Positions 1-8,654 of a stretch of DNA of 64,000 nt are shown here, piece after piece. Position numbers and translations under genes: made by a program. Each line of letters opens with the position of its first letter. Positions within the stretch are counted from its first letter, which is position 1. A model generated the notes under the pieces. The model made no database searches, was not told the DNA's origin, and worked only from the letters and a program-made list of their open reading frames with translations. Source of the stretch: DTU013 sp029778665 (GTDB lineage: Bacteria; Bacillota; Clostridia; Acetivibrionales; DTU013); NCBI GenBank assembly GCA_035378685.1, contig DAOSUL010000006.1, positions 1-64,000 on the forward strand. Direction: 5' to 3'.

Positions 1-37
1 CGTTGATTTTTTGATGCATTTTTTCTCCCTCAGCCTC

Positions 38-68
38 AAAAAAATACCCCGGGCATACCCGGGGCATT
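38..68 (-). terminator. Intrinsic terminator after rplL
   Basis: Read on the minus strand, a GC-rich stem (CCCCGGG, 4-nt loop, CCCGGGG, extended by A-T pairs) is followed by seven T's. It lies about 40 bp past the rplL stop, so the rplJL message can end here before whatever follows (often rpoB in this lineage, outside the window). A second, smaller stem (CCCGG, 5-nt loop, CCGGG; about 74-90) lies between the stop and the terminator. Confidence 0.85.
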
Positions 69-108
69 TTGTTCCCGGTATGTCCGGGATTTCTTATCGT
101 CGAGGTGA

Positions 109-501
109 TTATTTGATTTCGACTGTTGCGCCGACTTCCTTGAATTTCGCTTCGATAGCAGCAGCCTCTTCCTTGGAAACGTTCTCCTTGATCGGCTTGG
201 GAGCGCTGTCGACGAGGTCTTTTGCTTCCTTGAGGCCAAGGTTGGTGATTTCTCTTACGACCTTGATGACCTTGATCTTGTCAGCGCCTACATCCTTGAG
301 GATGACGTCGAACTCGGTCTTTTCCTCAGCGGCCGGTGCAGCTGCTGCGCCGCCTGCTGCCGGTACTGCTGCAGCTACTGCAACAGGAGCTGCTGCGGAT
401 ACTCCGAATTCCTCTTCAAGAGCCTTTACGAGCTCTGCAAGTTCAAGAACAGTCAATGCCTTTACATCTTCAATAAGCTTTACAACTTTATCACTAGCCA
501 T
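109..501 (-). CDS. rplL: 50S ribosomal protein L7/L12
   Basis: This 130-aa protein is the multimeric L12 stalk component that recruits translation GTPases to the large subunit. The sequence has the N-terminal dimerisation helix (VVKLIEDVKALTVLELAELV), an Ala/Pro/Gly-rich hinge at about residues 37-58, and a C-terminal domain with the conserved GLKEAKDLVD helix. The length is normal for a Clostridia L12. GGAGGT lies 7 nt before the ATG. It is the last gene of rplJ-rplL and is followed by a strong terminator. Confidence 0.98.
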   Translation of the reverse strand: MASDKVVKLIEDVKALTVLELAELVKALEEEFGVSAAAPVAVAAAVPAAGGAAAAPAAEEKTEFDVILKDVGADKIKVIKVVREITNLGLKEAKDLVDSAPKPIKENVSKEEAAAIEAKFKEVGATVEIK

Positions 502-573
502 TTCAAATACCTCCGTAATCTTGAATTGATTTTGATTTTCATTTTTTATATCATATTGCTTTTTTTACGATGC

Positions 574-1113
574 TCATGCGGACTCCTGCTGCTTCTTCTC
601 CGCGATAGCGTTGAGCGCCACTACCAGTCCTCTGATGTTTCCGTTGAGGACATTGACAAGGCCGGAAATAGGAGCATTGAAACCTCCGAGAACCCTTGCG
701 ATGAGTTCTTCTCTCGACGGCAGATCAGCCAGGGCCTTAATGCCGTTGATATCCGTCACCCTGCCTTCAACTACGCCAACTTTAAGCTGAAAATGCTCAT
801 ACTTCTTTGCAAACTCGCACAATACCTTCGCGGGAGCTACAGGATCAGTATCGCTGGATGCCATGGACGTAGGTCCGTTGAGATAGGGATACAGTTCCTC
901 AAGACCGTTCTCCTTGGCTGCGAACTTGGTCAGTGTGTTTTTGACGACCTTGTATTCCACACCTGCGTTCCTCAAAGCACGCCTCAGTTCGGTGTCCTGT
1001 TCCACTGTAAGTCCCCTGTAATCAGCAAAGATCATCGTTTTTGCCGATTTCATCCTGCTGCTGATGCTTTCTATGATTTCCCGCTTCTGATTCAGGGTGT
1101 GTTCCTTAGGCAA
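574..1113 (-). CDS. rplJ: 50S ribosomal protein L10
   Basis: L10 anchors L12 dimers at the base of the ribosomal stalk and is the usual autogenous repressor of its own operon. The 179-aa product has the family N-terminus (QKREIIESISSRMKSAKTM), the YRGLTVEQDTELRRALR core and a C-terminal helix for L12 binding. I chose the TTG at 1113 because AGGAGG sits 8 nt upstream. A longer frame reaches 1194 but would begin inside the structured leader and has no ribosome-binding site. rplL follows 72 bp downstream. Confidence 0.96.
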   Translation of the reverse strand: MPKEHTLNQKREIIESISSRMKSAKTMIFADYRGLTVEQDTELRRALRNAGVEYKVVKNTLTKFAAKENGLEELYPYLNGPTSMASSDTDPVAPAKVLCEFAKKYEHFQLKVGVVEGRVTDINGIKALADLPSREELIARVLGGFNAPISGLVNVLNGNIRGLVVALNAIAEKKQQESA

Positions 1114-1312
1114 ACCATCCACCTCCTTGCATAAATTAAGCCCTTGTATATCTGCATACTGCAGACATGCAAGGGCATTAAGCCATATCGGCAACGGAGC
1201 GTTGCTCCGTGTATAAGCTCCTACCTCGGCAGGCCGGCTTTTCGCCGATTATGCTGAAAGCACCTGCTGTCTGCGGTATGTGACATATTCAATTTCAAGG
1301 CATTTTAGTCGA
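1114..1312 (-). ncRNA. L10-type ribosomal leader RNA
   Basis: The roughly 200-nt untranslated leader of rplJ carries the AGACAGCAGGTG box, a GGCGAAAAGCC hairpin, a CCTGCCGAGGTAGGAG stretch, a GGAGCAACGCTCC hairpin and a final CCCTTG...CAAGGG stem just before the ribosome-binding site. This order matches Firmicutes L10 leaders, which bind the L10(L12)4 complex for feedback control. A covariance-model search would confirm the exact boundaries. Confidence 0.85.
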
Positions 1313-1321
1313 CCGCTGTCT

Positions 1322-1350
1322 ATAATACTACATTATTTGCCGCTTGTAAA
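1322..1350 (-). promoter_or_regulatory. Sigma-A promoter of rplJ-rplL
   Basis: On the minus strand TTTACA (1345-1350) and TATTAT (1322-1327) are separated by 17 bp. The -35 box lies just past the rplA stop codon, so rplJL can be transcribed separately, starting directly into the L10 leader. Confidence 0.65.
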
Positions 1351-1356
1351 GCTTTT

Positions 1357-2052
1357 TTAATCGCTTACCTTCTGAGGATTCACCTTTATGCCGGGGCCCA
1401 TGGTCGATGATACAACTACGCTCCTGAGATACTGTCCCTTTGCGGCAGCCGGCTTCGCCTTGATTATGGCGCGCAGCAGCGTGCGGAAATTGTCAACGAG
1501 CTTCTCCAGGTCGAACGAAGCTTTCCCGATCGGGCAGTGTATGATGTTCGTCTTGTCAAGCCTGTATTCGATCTTACCTGCCTTAATCTCGGCAATCGCC
1601 CTGGCGACATCCATGGTTACAGTACCGGCCTTGGGGTTCGGCATGAGACCCTTGGGACCGAGTATCTTACCGAGCCTTCCGACGACACCCATCATGTCAG
1701 GTGTGGCGACTACCACGTCAAATTCGAACCAGTTCTCATTCTGTATCTTCGCAACGAGATCTTCGGCTCCTACATAATCAGCGCCTGCCTGCTCGGCTTC
1801 CTTTGCTTTGTCGCCTTTTGCAAACACCAGAACCCTGACGGTCCTGCCCGTACCATGAGGAAGCACTACGGCTCCCCTTACCTGCTGGTCGGCATGCCTC
1901 GAGTCGACACCCAGTTTTACGTGGACTTCGACTGTCTCATCAAACTTTGCCCTGGCAGTTTTCTTGACAAGGTCAAGAGCTTCTGCCGGATCATACAGCT
2001 TTGTTTTATCTACAAGCTTTACGCTTTCGAGATATCTCTTTCCTCTCTTCAT
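1357..2052 (-). CDS. rplA: 50S ribosomal protein L1
   Basis: L1 forms the mobile L1 stalk that handles E-site tRNA and often represses its own mRNA. The 231-aa product begins MKRGKRYLESVKLVDKTKLY and contains the conserved GILGPKGLMPNPKAGTV-like segment (here GKILGPKGLMPNPKAGTV). The ATG at 2052 has AAAGGAGG eight nt upstream; an in-frame extension to 2103 has no ribosome-binding site. It follows rplK by 62 bp. Confidence 0.97.
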   Translation of the reverse strand: MKRGKRYLESVKLVDKTKLYDPAEALDLVKKTARAKFDETVEVHVKLGVDSRHADQQVRGAVVLPHGTGRTVRVLVFAKGDKAKEAEQAGADYVGAEDLVAKIQNENWFEFDVVVATPDMMGVVGRLGKILGPKGLMPNPKAGTVTMDVARAIAEIKAGKIEYRLDKTNIIHCPIGKASFDLEKLVDNFRTLLRAIIKAKPAAAKGQYLRSVVVSSTMGPGIKVNPQKVSD

Positions 2053-2114
2053 GATTATCCTCCTTTTGTGGTGATTTTCCCGGAAACCTCGGTTTCCTCC
2101 CACGTGCGGCCATA

Positions 2115-2540
2115 CTAGTCTTCAACTACTATACCCATGCTTCTGGCCGTACCTGCTATCATGCTCATTGCAGCTTCGATGCTTGCAGCGTTCAGATCAG
2201 GCATTTTGAGTTCAGCTATCTTCCTGATCTCTTCCTTCGAGATCTTTGCAACCTTATCCCTGTTCGGCCTTCCTGAACCGCTTTCGATCTTGCAAGCCCT
2301 CTTGAGAAGCACTGCCGCCGGAGGAGTTTTGGTTATAAAGGAAAACGATCTGTCGGCATAAACAGTTATGACGACAGGAATGATCAAACCCGCATCCTTC
2401 GCAGTTCTTTCGTTAAACTCCTTGCAAAATCCCATGATGTTGACGCCATGCTGTCCTAAAGCTGGTCCAACCGGTGGAGCCGGGGTTGCCTTCCCCGCAG
2501 GAATCTGCAGCTTCACGTAGCCTATGATCTTCTTTGCCAT
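2115..2540 (-). CDS. rplK: 50S ribosomal protein L11
   Basis: L11 binds the GTPase-associated region of 23S rRNA with the L10-L12 stalk. The 141-aa product has the N-terminal KLQIPAGKATPAPPVGPALG loop, the family's hallmark, and a C-terminal rRNA-binding domain ending GTARSMGIVVE. GGGAGGTGG precedes the ATG. It lies 46 bp after nusG, in the usual secE-nusG-rplK-rplA order. Confidence 0.98.
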   Translation of the reverse strand: MAKKIIGYVKLQIPAGKATPAPPVGPALGQHGVNIMGFCKEFNERTAKDAGLIIPVVITVYADRSFSFITKTPPAAVLLKRACKIESGSGRPNRDKVAKISKEEIRKIAELKMPDLNAASIEAAMSMIAGTARSMGIVVED

Positions 2541-2586
2541 GGCTTATTCCACCTCCCAATTCTTTTAAAGCAAAATAAAAATGCAT

Positions 2587-3120
2587 CTATATCTTTTGGA
2601 TTTGTGTCAGTTCCAATTCCACAGGGGTCTCTCTGCCGAACATCGATACGGCGACCCGCACTTTCCTCTTCTCGAAGTTGATTTCCTCGACAGTGCCGAT
2701 GAAGTTCTCCAGCGGCCCTTCTATGACCCTGACTGCATCACCGACTTCATAGTCGAGCACGGGCGTGAACTCTTCCACTCCCATGTTGCGCACTTCCTCG
2801 TCGGAGAGCGGCACGGGCTTGGATCCCGGTCCCACGAAACCTGTGACGCCCCTGGTGTTCCTTACCACGTACCAGGATTCGTCGGTCATGATCATCTTCA
2901 CAAGGACATAGCCCGGAAACACTTTCCTCAGCGTAGCCTTTTTCCTTCCGTCCTTGATCTCGATCTGCTCTTCCATCGGGACCACAATATCGAAGATATA
3001 ATCATGCAGACCTCTGTTTTCAACTATTTTTTCCAAGTTGGCCTTGACTTTGTTCTCGTAGCCGGAATAGGTATGCACGACATACCATTTGGCTTCTTCA
3101 GGCGCGTCGTAAACAGCCAT
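2587..3120 (-). CDS. nusG: Transcription termination/antitermination factor NusG
   Basis: NusG binds RNA polymerase to modulate pausing and can link it to the ribosome. The 177-aa protein has the NGN domain opening with KWYVVHTYSGYENKVKANLE, the conserved FPGYVLVKM segment, and a C-terminal KOW domain starting around DAVRVIEGPLENFIGTV. The length is standard. It is 21 bp downstream of secE. Confidence 0.98.
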   Translation of the reverse strand: MAVYDAPEEAKWYVVHTYSGYENKVKANLEKIVENRGLHDYIFDIVVPMEEQIEIKDGRKKATLRKVFPGYVLVKMIMTDESWYVVRNTRGVTGFVGPGSKPVPLSDEEVRNMGVEEFTPVLDYEVGDAVRVIEGPLENFIGTVEEINFEKRKVRVAVSMFGRETPVELELTQIQKI

Positions 3121-3141
3121 AAGGTCTGATATCCTCCTTGA

Positions 3142-3387
3142 TTACCTGGACAGAGTCCACTCCATTAGTTTTGCAAATACTGCATCACAGATCCAGATTA
3201 CAGCACCAATCATCAGGCAGATCGCCAGTACGGAGATCGTGCTTTTGACAAGCTGTTCCTTTGTCGGCCAGATTACTTTCTTGAGTTCGCTCCTGATATC
3301 TCTGAAAAACCTGGCTATCCTGTTCCCCAAATCAGCCAGTTTTCTTCCGAAACCAGCCGGTCTGGACGTGCGAACATTCTCAGACAT
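3142..3387 (-). CDS. secE: Preprotein translocase subunit SecE
   Basis: SecE is the small membrane subunit that clamps SecY in the Sec translocon. The 81-aa product has the short single-membrane-span architecture of Gram-positive SecE: a cytoplasmic amphipathic helix (FFRDIRSELKKVIWPTKEQL) and one hydrophobic span near the C-terminus. The ATG at 3387 is preferred because GGAGGT lies 7 nt upstream; a GTG three codons earlier overlaps that site. Confidence 0.95.
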   Translation of the reverse strand: MSENVRTSRPAGFGRKLADLGNRIARFFRDIRSELKKVIWPTKEQLVKSTISVLAICLMIGAVIWICDAVFAKLMEWTLSR

Positions 3388-3405
3388 AATGTGCACCTCC
3401 GCGCA

Positions 3406-3555
3406 TTATTTCGTTTCCTTGTGTACTGTATGTCTGCGGCAGAACTTGCAGTACTTTTTCAGTTCGATCCTGTCGGGATCGTTCTTTTTATTCTTCATGG
3501 TGTTGTAATTCCTCTGTTTGCATTCAGTACATGCCATGACTATCTTTACTCTCAT
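3406..3555 (-). CDS. rpmG: 50S ribosomal protein L33 (Cys-containing form)
   Basis: The 49-aa protein matches L33, with two CxxC pairs (CTEC and CKFC) that mark the zinc-binding C+ paralogue. It is first in the rpmG-secE-nusG-rplK-rplA run. GGAGGTGTTAGC precedes the ATG. A longer frame extends upstream into the leader but has no support. Confidence 0.95.
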   Translation of the reverse strand: MRVKIVMACTECKQRNYNTMKNKKNDPDRIELKKYCKFCRRHTVHKETK

Positions 3556-3658
3556 GCTAACACCTCCAGCCCCTTTGCAGTTGTCGCAGGGTGCACAGTT
3601 TATTTGCACAGATGCCGCTGATGCATGCAGCATCGATATTTCACAACACAAAAAAAGA

Positions 3659-3675
3659 CCTCCGAAACGGAGCAA
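3659..3675 (-). promoter_or_regulatory. Hairpin plus T-run at the start of the rpmG leader
   Basis: Close to the predicted transcription start, the minus strand has GCTCCG-TTT-CGGAG followed a base or two later by seven T's (down to about 3650). It has the layout of a short intrinsic terminator inside the leader of the rpmG-secE-nusG transcript. It may be a constitutive attenuator or a stability element. No antiterminator is obvious. Confidence 0.45.
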
Positions 3676-3680
3676 TACCT

Positions 3681-3709
3681 AATTTAACACATAACCGCAA
3701 GGATGTCAA
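3681..3709 (-). promoter_or_regulatory. Sigma-A promoter of rpmG-secE-nusG-rplKA
   Basis: Minus-strand TTGACA (3704-3709), 17-bp spacer, TAAATT (3681-3686). The -35 box is perfect and the spacing ideal, as expected for a ribosomal-protein operon. Confidence 0.75.
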
Positions 3710-4142
3710 GGATTTTTATTTCCAAGCCTCAAACTGCTTCCAGTGAGGTGGATGGCCGATCAACTTTCAGACTGCCTGCAGCTTTATCCGGTGTCAGGCA
3801 GCGCCTGTCAGAGACGGTCAGGCAGCGGGTGGCCGATCAGTGCATTCGGTTTGCTTCGCGAACATCTGCTGGCCGGATCACTTGCTCCAATGAGGGCGCA
3901 GGTCACTCGCCGTCCATGGCTCGGGACCAGCGCCGGCAGCGTCCGTGCTGCCAGTTGTGGTTCCTGTGGCCTCATTCGAGCCTCATGATCCGTCCGCATA
4001 TGTACCGCTCGCAGCCACGAATATCCAGATCGGCCACCCGCTGCCCTCATTATATCAACTCAATCATAAATTACGATATCTTACCCGTTTATGCGCAGTC
4101 CATGTGCCAATCAGTCATTCGTTGACTATGCAGCCCGCTTCC
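3710..4142. repeat. Non-coding spacer with an 18-bp inverted repeat
   Basis: About 430 bp between ilvB and the rpmG promoter have no convincing gene. An 18-bp sequence, GGCAGCGGGTGGCCGATC, occurs at 3821-3838 and, inverted, at 4028-4045. A shorter relative (GGATGGCCGATCA) is near 3750, and TCAGGCAGCG is repeated at about 3794 and 3818. The composition resembles REP/BIME-type intergenic DNA. Reading frames here have no ribosome-binding sites or recognisable products. Confidence 0.5.
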
Positions 4143-5810
4143 CTACTCTTCGATAAGTTCATCGATGGGTGCGCCGGGCGGCACTATGGGAAATACCTTT
4201 TCATCCTTGTCTATCTCAAAGTCTATGACCACCGGCCTGTCTGTCGAGGCAAGCGCTCTCTCGAACGCTGCGTCAACTTCTTCCGGCCTCGTCACCCTGA
4301 TGCCCACTGCGCCGTAGGCTTCGGCAAGGGCGACGAAATCAGTGCCCCTGTCGATGGTGGTGGACGAATACCTTCCGCCGTAGAACAGCTGCTGCCATTG
4401 CCTTACCATCCCGAGCACCCTGTTGTTGAGTATGGCGATGACCACGGGCAGCCTGTATTCCACCGCGGTGGCAAGCTCGTTGCAGTTCATGCGGAAACTG
4501 CCGTCCCCAGCTATGTTTATGACTTTCGCCTCCGGCTTGCCGATCTTGGCTCCTATGCTGGCGCCCAGGCCATATCCCATTGTCCCGAGGCCGCCGGACG
4601 AAATGAACTGTCTGGGCCTGGTGAACTTGTAATACTGCGCTGCCCAGAGCTGGTTCTGCCCTACCTCGGTGGTTATGATCGCATCGCCTTTCGTGATCTC
4701 GTAAAGCCGCTCCACTATATACTGCGGCTTGAGCGAGCCGTTGGCTTCATACTTCAGTGGATACGAGGCCTTCCACTCATCTATCTTCCTGTTCCAGTCT
4801 GTGTATTCGCGGGGTTCCACCCTGTCGGCCAGCTGCTTCAGTATCTCCCTTATATCACCGACAAGAGGATAGTGGACAGTTATATTTTTCCCGACTTCAG
4901 CGGGATCTATGTCGATATGCATGATCCTTGCATTCGGAGCGAACCTGCTTACATTGCTTATTACCCTGTCGCTGAACCTTGCACCTATTGCGATGAACAG
5001 ATCCGACTCGGAAACCGCCATGTTCGACGTCCTCGTGCCATGCATCCCTACCAGGCCCGTGAACAGCCTGTGGGTCCCGGGGAAAGAGCCAAGTCCCATC
5101 AATGTCGTGGCAACGGGTATCCGTGCTTTTTCGGCCAGCATCCGCATTTCCGCTGTTGCTCCCGATATGGATACTCCTCCGCCGGACAGTATCACTGGCT
5201 GCTTTGCCGAGTTGATGGCGGCAGCTGCCTCATCCAGCTGCGACTCATCCACCTGCAGCGGCACCGCCCCGTTCCTGGCTGGCTCCTTCGGCTCGTAATC
5301 CGCATAAGCTGCAGTCACGTCCTTGCATATGTCGATAAGGACTGGTCCCGGCCTTCCGGAGGATGCTATCCTGAATGCCTGCCGCACGGTATCCGCCAGC
5401 TTGTTTACATCCTTTACTATATAATTGTGTTTCGTGATCGGCATCGTGATCCCGGTGATGTCGACCTCCTGGAATGAATCCTTGCCCAGCAGCGTCGTCG
5501 CCACCTGCCCTGTGATCGCCACCATCGGCACCGAATCCATGTATGCCGTGGCTATACCTGTCACAAGATTTGTCGCTCCGGGTCCCGATGTGGCTATGCA
5601 GACGCCGGTCCGCCCGGTCGCGCGGGCATACCCGTCCGCCGCATGGGCCGCGCCCTGTTCATGAGATGTGAGTATATGCCTTATCTCATCCTGCGCTTTA
5701 TACAGCGCATCATATATGTTAAGCACGGCACCGCCCGGAAACCCGAAAACAGTATCCACTCCCTGCTCTTTAAGACACTCGACGAGTATTTCGGCTCCAG
5801 TCAGTCTCAT
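4143..5810 (-). CDS. ilvB: Acetolactate synthase, catalytic subunit
   Basis: This ThDP- and FAD-dependent enzyme condenses pyruvate to acetolactate (or with 2-oxobutyrate), the first common step to valine, leucine and isoleucine. The 555-aa product has the catalytic Glu51 in TSHEQGAAHAADGYARA, the FAD-domain middle segment, and the ThDP motif GDGSFRMN...NN in the C-terminal third. The length fits the biosynthetic (AHAS) large subunit rather than the shorter catabolic AlsS. It lies 145 bp downstream of ilvD on the same strand. No ilvN regulatory subunit or ilvC is next to it. Confidence 0.93.
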   Translation of the reverse strand: MRLTGAEILVECLKEQGVDTVFGFPGGAVLNIYDALYKAQDEIRHILTSHEQGAAHAADGYARATGRTGVCIATSGPGATNLVTGIATAYMDSVPMVAITGQVATTLLGKDSFQEVDITGITMPITKHNYIVKDVNKLADTVRQAFRIASSGRPGPVLIDICKDVTAAYADYEPKEPARNGAVPLQVDESQLDEAAAAINSAKQPVILSGGGVSISGATAEMRMLAEKARIPVATTLMGLGSFPGTHRLFTGLVGMHGTRTSNMAVSESDLFIAIGARFSDRVISNVSRFAPNARIMHIDIDPAEVGKNITVHYPLVGDIREILKQLADRVEPREYTDWNRKIDEWKASYPLKYEANGSLKPQYIVERLYEITKGDAIITTEVGQNQLWAAQYYKFTRPRQFISSGGLGTMGYGLGASIGAKIGKPEAKVINIAGDGSFRMNCNELATAVEYRLPVVIAILNNRVLGMVRQWQQLFYGGRYSSTTIDRGTDFVALAEAYGAVGIRVTRPEEVDAAFERALASTDRPVVIDFEIDKDEKVFPIVPPGAPIDELIEE

Positions 5811-5955
5811 ACGCTAACCTCCATCAAGTACTCTCCGTACAGTCCTTTACGCTGCCACGCCGGCTTTTTCGTTTCAGTCTGCTCCACGAATGCTTGCTTA
5901 AATAAATAATGTAATAAATGCTGCCAGGATTGCCTGATGCTCCAGGCCTCACCGC

Positions 5956-7614
5956 TTACTTCAGTACCGCGCCGGTACTGGCCGATGTCACGAGCCTTGC
6001 ATACCTGCCAAGGTAGCCGGTCGTTATCCTGGGCTTTGGAGGCTGCCACTCAGCCATCCTTCTTTCGAGTTCTTCGTCCGGCACCTCTACGTTCAGTTTC
6101 CCTGCCGGTATGTCGATGCTGATGATGTCCCCGTCCCGGACTGCAGCTATAAGGCCGCCTTCCATCGCTTCAGGCGAAACGTGTCCTATTGACGCCCCCC
6201 TGGACGCTCCGGAAAATCTTCCGTCTGTTATCAGGGCTACCGTAGTGTCAAGACCCATGCCGGCTATCGCAGAAGTCGGTCCAAGCATCTCACGCATGCC
6301 CGGGCCGCCCTTCGGCCCTTCGTATCTTATGACGACCACGTCGCCGGGTCTTATCTGCCCGCCGTATATAGCCTTTATTGCGTCATCCTCTGAGTCGAAC
6401 ACCCTTGCCGGGCCCCTGTGTACCAGCATCTCGTCCGCCACCGCAGAGCGCTTGACGACCGCCCCGTCTTTTGCGATATTGCCCCGCAGCACGGCGATAC
6501 CTCCCGTCGGGCTGTATGGATCGTCCACGCTCCTGATCACGGTCGGGTCGGTCACCTCGGCATCCCTGATGTTCTCCCGGACGGTCTTTCCCGTGACTGT
6601 TATCAGATCAAGATGCAGCAGCCCTTTCTTAGAAAGCTCCTTCATGACGGCCTGTACGCCGCCTGCCATGTAGAGGTCCTGCACGTGATGCGGACCGGCC
6701 GGGGCCAGCCTGCACAGGTTGGGGACTTTCGCGCTTATCTCGTTGATTATGTCAAGGTTTATTTTGATGCCTGCTTCATTGGCTATGGCAGGAAGGTGCA
6801 GAACCGAGTTGGTGGAGCAGCCAAGGGCCATATCGACTGCAAGTGCGTTCTCGAATGCTTTTTCAGTCAATATATCCGAGGGTCTGATCCCTTTTTCGAC
6901 AAGCTCCATCACTTTCATGCCTGCCTGTTTCGCAAGCCTTATCCTCTCCGCGTATACTGCAGGTATGGTGCCATTGCCCGGCAGTCCCATGCCAAGCACC
7001 TCCGTCAGGCAGTTCATGGAGTTGGCCGTGAACATTCCGGAACATGACCCGCAGCCGGGACATGCATGGTCTTCGTATTCGCACAGTTCTTCCTCGGTCA
7101 TCCTGCCGGCCTTGTATGCGCCGACAGCTTCAAATACGCTGTTGAGGTCCAGCTGCACTCCTTTCCTTTTCAGCGAAAGCATCGGGCCCCCGCTGATCAC
7201 GACGGAAGGCACATTTATCCTTGCCGCGGCCATAAGCATGCCGGGGACGATCTTGTCGCAGTTGGGTATGAATACCATACCGTCGAAACTGTGGGCAAGG
7301 CCCATCGCTTCACACGAGTCTGCTATCAGCTCCCTCGATGCCAGTGAATACTTCATCCCGACGTGTCCCATGGCAATGCCGTCGCAGATGCCTATGCTTC
7401 CGAATTCCACCGGTGTGCCGCCGGCCATCCTGATGCCTGCCTTTACGGCTTCAGCTATCCTGTCCAGGTGTATATGTCCCGGTACTATTTCATTCCTTGA
7501 ATTGACCACACCGATAAGTGGCCTTCTGATTTCCTCGTCCGTATATCCCATCGCCTTGAACAGCGACCTGTGAGGGGCCCTTTCGACGCCCTTCTTGACT
7601 ACATCGCTCTTCAT
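5956..7614 (-). CDS. ilvD: Dihydroxy-acid dehydratase
   Basis: IlvD dehydrates dihydroxy-acids to the 2-keto precursors of valine and isoleucine, using an Fe-S cluster. The 552-aa protein starts MKSDVVKKGVERAPHRSL, typical of the family, and carries the cluster cysteines in PNCDKIVPGML and CPGCGSCSGMFTANSMNC. The ATG at 7614 is chosen over a GTG nine bases upstream because it fits family N-termini and sits well behind GGAAGG. It probably shares a transcript with ilvB. Confidence 0.95.
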   Translation of the reverse strand: MKSDVVKKGVERAPHRSLFKAMGYTDEEIRRPLIGVVNSRNEIVPGHIHLDRIAEAVKAGIRMAGGTPVEFGSIGICDGIAMGHVGMKYSLASRELIADSCEAMGLAHSFDGMVFIPNCDKIVPGMLMAAARINVPSVVISGGPMLSLKRKGVQLDLNSVFEAVGAYKAGRMTEEELCEYEDHACPGCGSCSGMFTANSMNCLTEVLGMGLPGNGTIPAVYAERIRLAKQAGMKVMELVEKGIRPSDILTEKAFENALAVDMALGCSTNSVLHLPAIANEAGIKINLDIINEISAKVPNLCRLAPAGPHHVQDLYMAGGVQAVMKELSKKGLLHLDLITVTGKTVRENIRDAEVTDPTVIRSVDDPYSPTGGIAVLRGNIAKDGAVVKRSAVADEMLVHRGPARVFDSEDDAIKAIYGGQIRPGDVVVIRYEGPKGGPGMREMLGPTSAIAGMGLDTTVALITDGRFSGASRGASIGHVSPEAMEGGLIAAVRDGDIISIDIPAGKLNVEVPDEELERRMAEWQPPKPRITTGYLGRYARLVTSASTGAVLK

Positions 7615-7670
7615 CGGTAACACCCGCCTTCCTGTGAAGAAAATACCTCAACGGTATGTCAAAAGCATTA

Positions 7671-7701
7671 TTAAAATAGCCGGAATGCTCTATCCCGGCT
7701 G
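7671..7701 (-). terminator. Hairpin between the cvpA-like gene and ilvD
   Basis: AGCCGG, 11-nt loop, CCGGCT, then ATTTTAATAA on the minus strand. It can end the CvpA-like transcript about 140 bp past its stop. If a promoter lies farther upstream it could instead attenuate ilvD; no T-box signature (GGTGGNACCGCG) is present. Confidence 0.5.
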
Positions 7702-7837
7702 TGTAATACAGATATTTTACTACGTTTGGCTATAAAATGTCCATAAATCAATACAAAAAGGTCAGAAGCGTTCATTTTTAAAGGTCTGCGGTGCAATATA
7801 CATTAACCCCGAAACCTGCCGCAAAACCGGGAGCAGC

Positions 7838-8548
7838 CTACGCCGACACCGGAGGGAACAGGAAGTTTATTATTATATTGTTTCTGTAAAGCACCGATGC
7901 GATCATTGAAGACTCTATCCCGCTGAATACTGGCGCAAAGCCCGGGTTCGAATGGAACAGCGCCAGCACTGCGAACAGTATGTAGACTGAAAGTATGCCC
8001 TGCAATGCTCCGAACACCAGGCCGCCAAGCTTGTTTACCTGCTTCAGCAGAGGCAGCTTTGCTATGCCGTTCAGCAACCCGCCGATGACCGCAAACACAA
8101 GCTGCAGTACGAAGAAAACGACCACAAGGCTCAGCACCGAAATGACCATGCCTGCAAGTTCACTCCCAACGGCATCCAGCACGCTGTTGATGTCAAGGAT
8201 CTCGGACGGCGCCGGCAGGTTTCTCAGCACCGATGACCTTAATATATCAGGCATCGGCATCGCTCCGACCACCTGCTCCGCGCTTTTGACCCCAGCCTCA
8301 GCAGCCTGCGGCGCCGATACGGCATTGCGGCTCCATGCTTCCAGGTTGCCTGTGATCGCCCGTTTTATGGCCTCATATATCGGTGTGTTTTGGAGCAAAC
8401 GCGCCAGCACGGGCGAAAGCCTGACAGACAGGAACAGGCACAGTACGTATGAAACCAGTCTGTAGACGGACATTATCAGGCCCTTGTAAAGCCCTATAAC
8501 TGCAAATACGCCGATGATGCCTATTACGGCAATGTCGCTCCAGTTCAT
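7838..8548 (-). CDS. CvpA family membrane protein
   Basis: The 236-aa protein resembles CvpA/colicin-V-production-type integral membrane proteins. It has an N-terminal MNWSDIAVIGIIGVFAVIGL start, a second span near residues 24-46, a 70-residue extracytoplasmic loop, and two more spans in the C-terminal half (VISVLSLVVVFFVLQLVFA and FGALQGILSVYILFAVL). I use the ATG at 8548; a TTG 33 bases upstream has no ribosome-binding site. The cellular role of the family is not well defined. It follows a DUF5711-like gene by 106 bp. Confidence 0.75.
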   Translation of the reverse strand: MNWSDIAVIGIIGVFAVIGLYKGLIMSVYRLVSYVLCLFLSVRLSPVLARLLQNTPIYEAIKRAITGNLEAWSRNAVSAPQAAEAGVKSAEQVVGAMPMPDILRSSVLRNLPAPSEILDINSVLDAVGSELAGMVISVLSLVVVFFVLQLVFAVIGGLLNGIAKLPLLKQVNKLGGLVFGALQGILSVYILFAVLALFHSNPGFAPVFSGIESSMIASVLYRNNIIINFLFPPVSA

Positions 8549-8654
8549 GTGTTTAACCGCCTTTCCGTTCCTTTTGCTCAAAGGTACGCAGAAATCGTTC
8601 CTGTGTCTGAACGTTCCCCTTCATTGTCCGGGACAGGTAAACTGCCCCCATGTA

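Noticed and set aside
3703..4125. 140-codon frame in the ilvB-rpmG spacer
   Set aside because: No ribosome-binding site, Arg/Ser/Cys-rich random-looking sequence, and it runs through the inverted repeats.
3945..5477. 510-codon plus-strand frame opposite ilvB
   Set aside because: It is antisense to ilvB, has no family resemblance and no ribosome-binding site.
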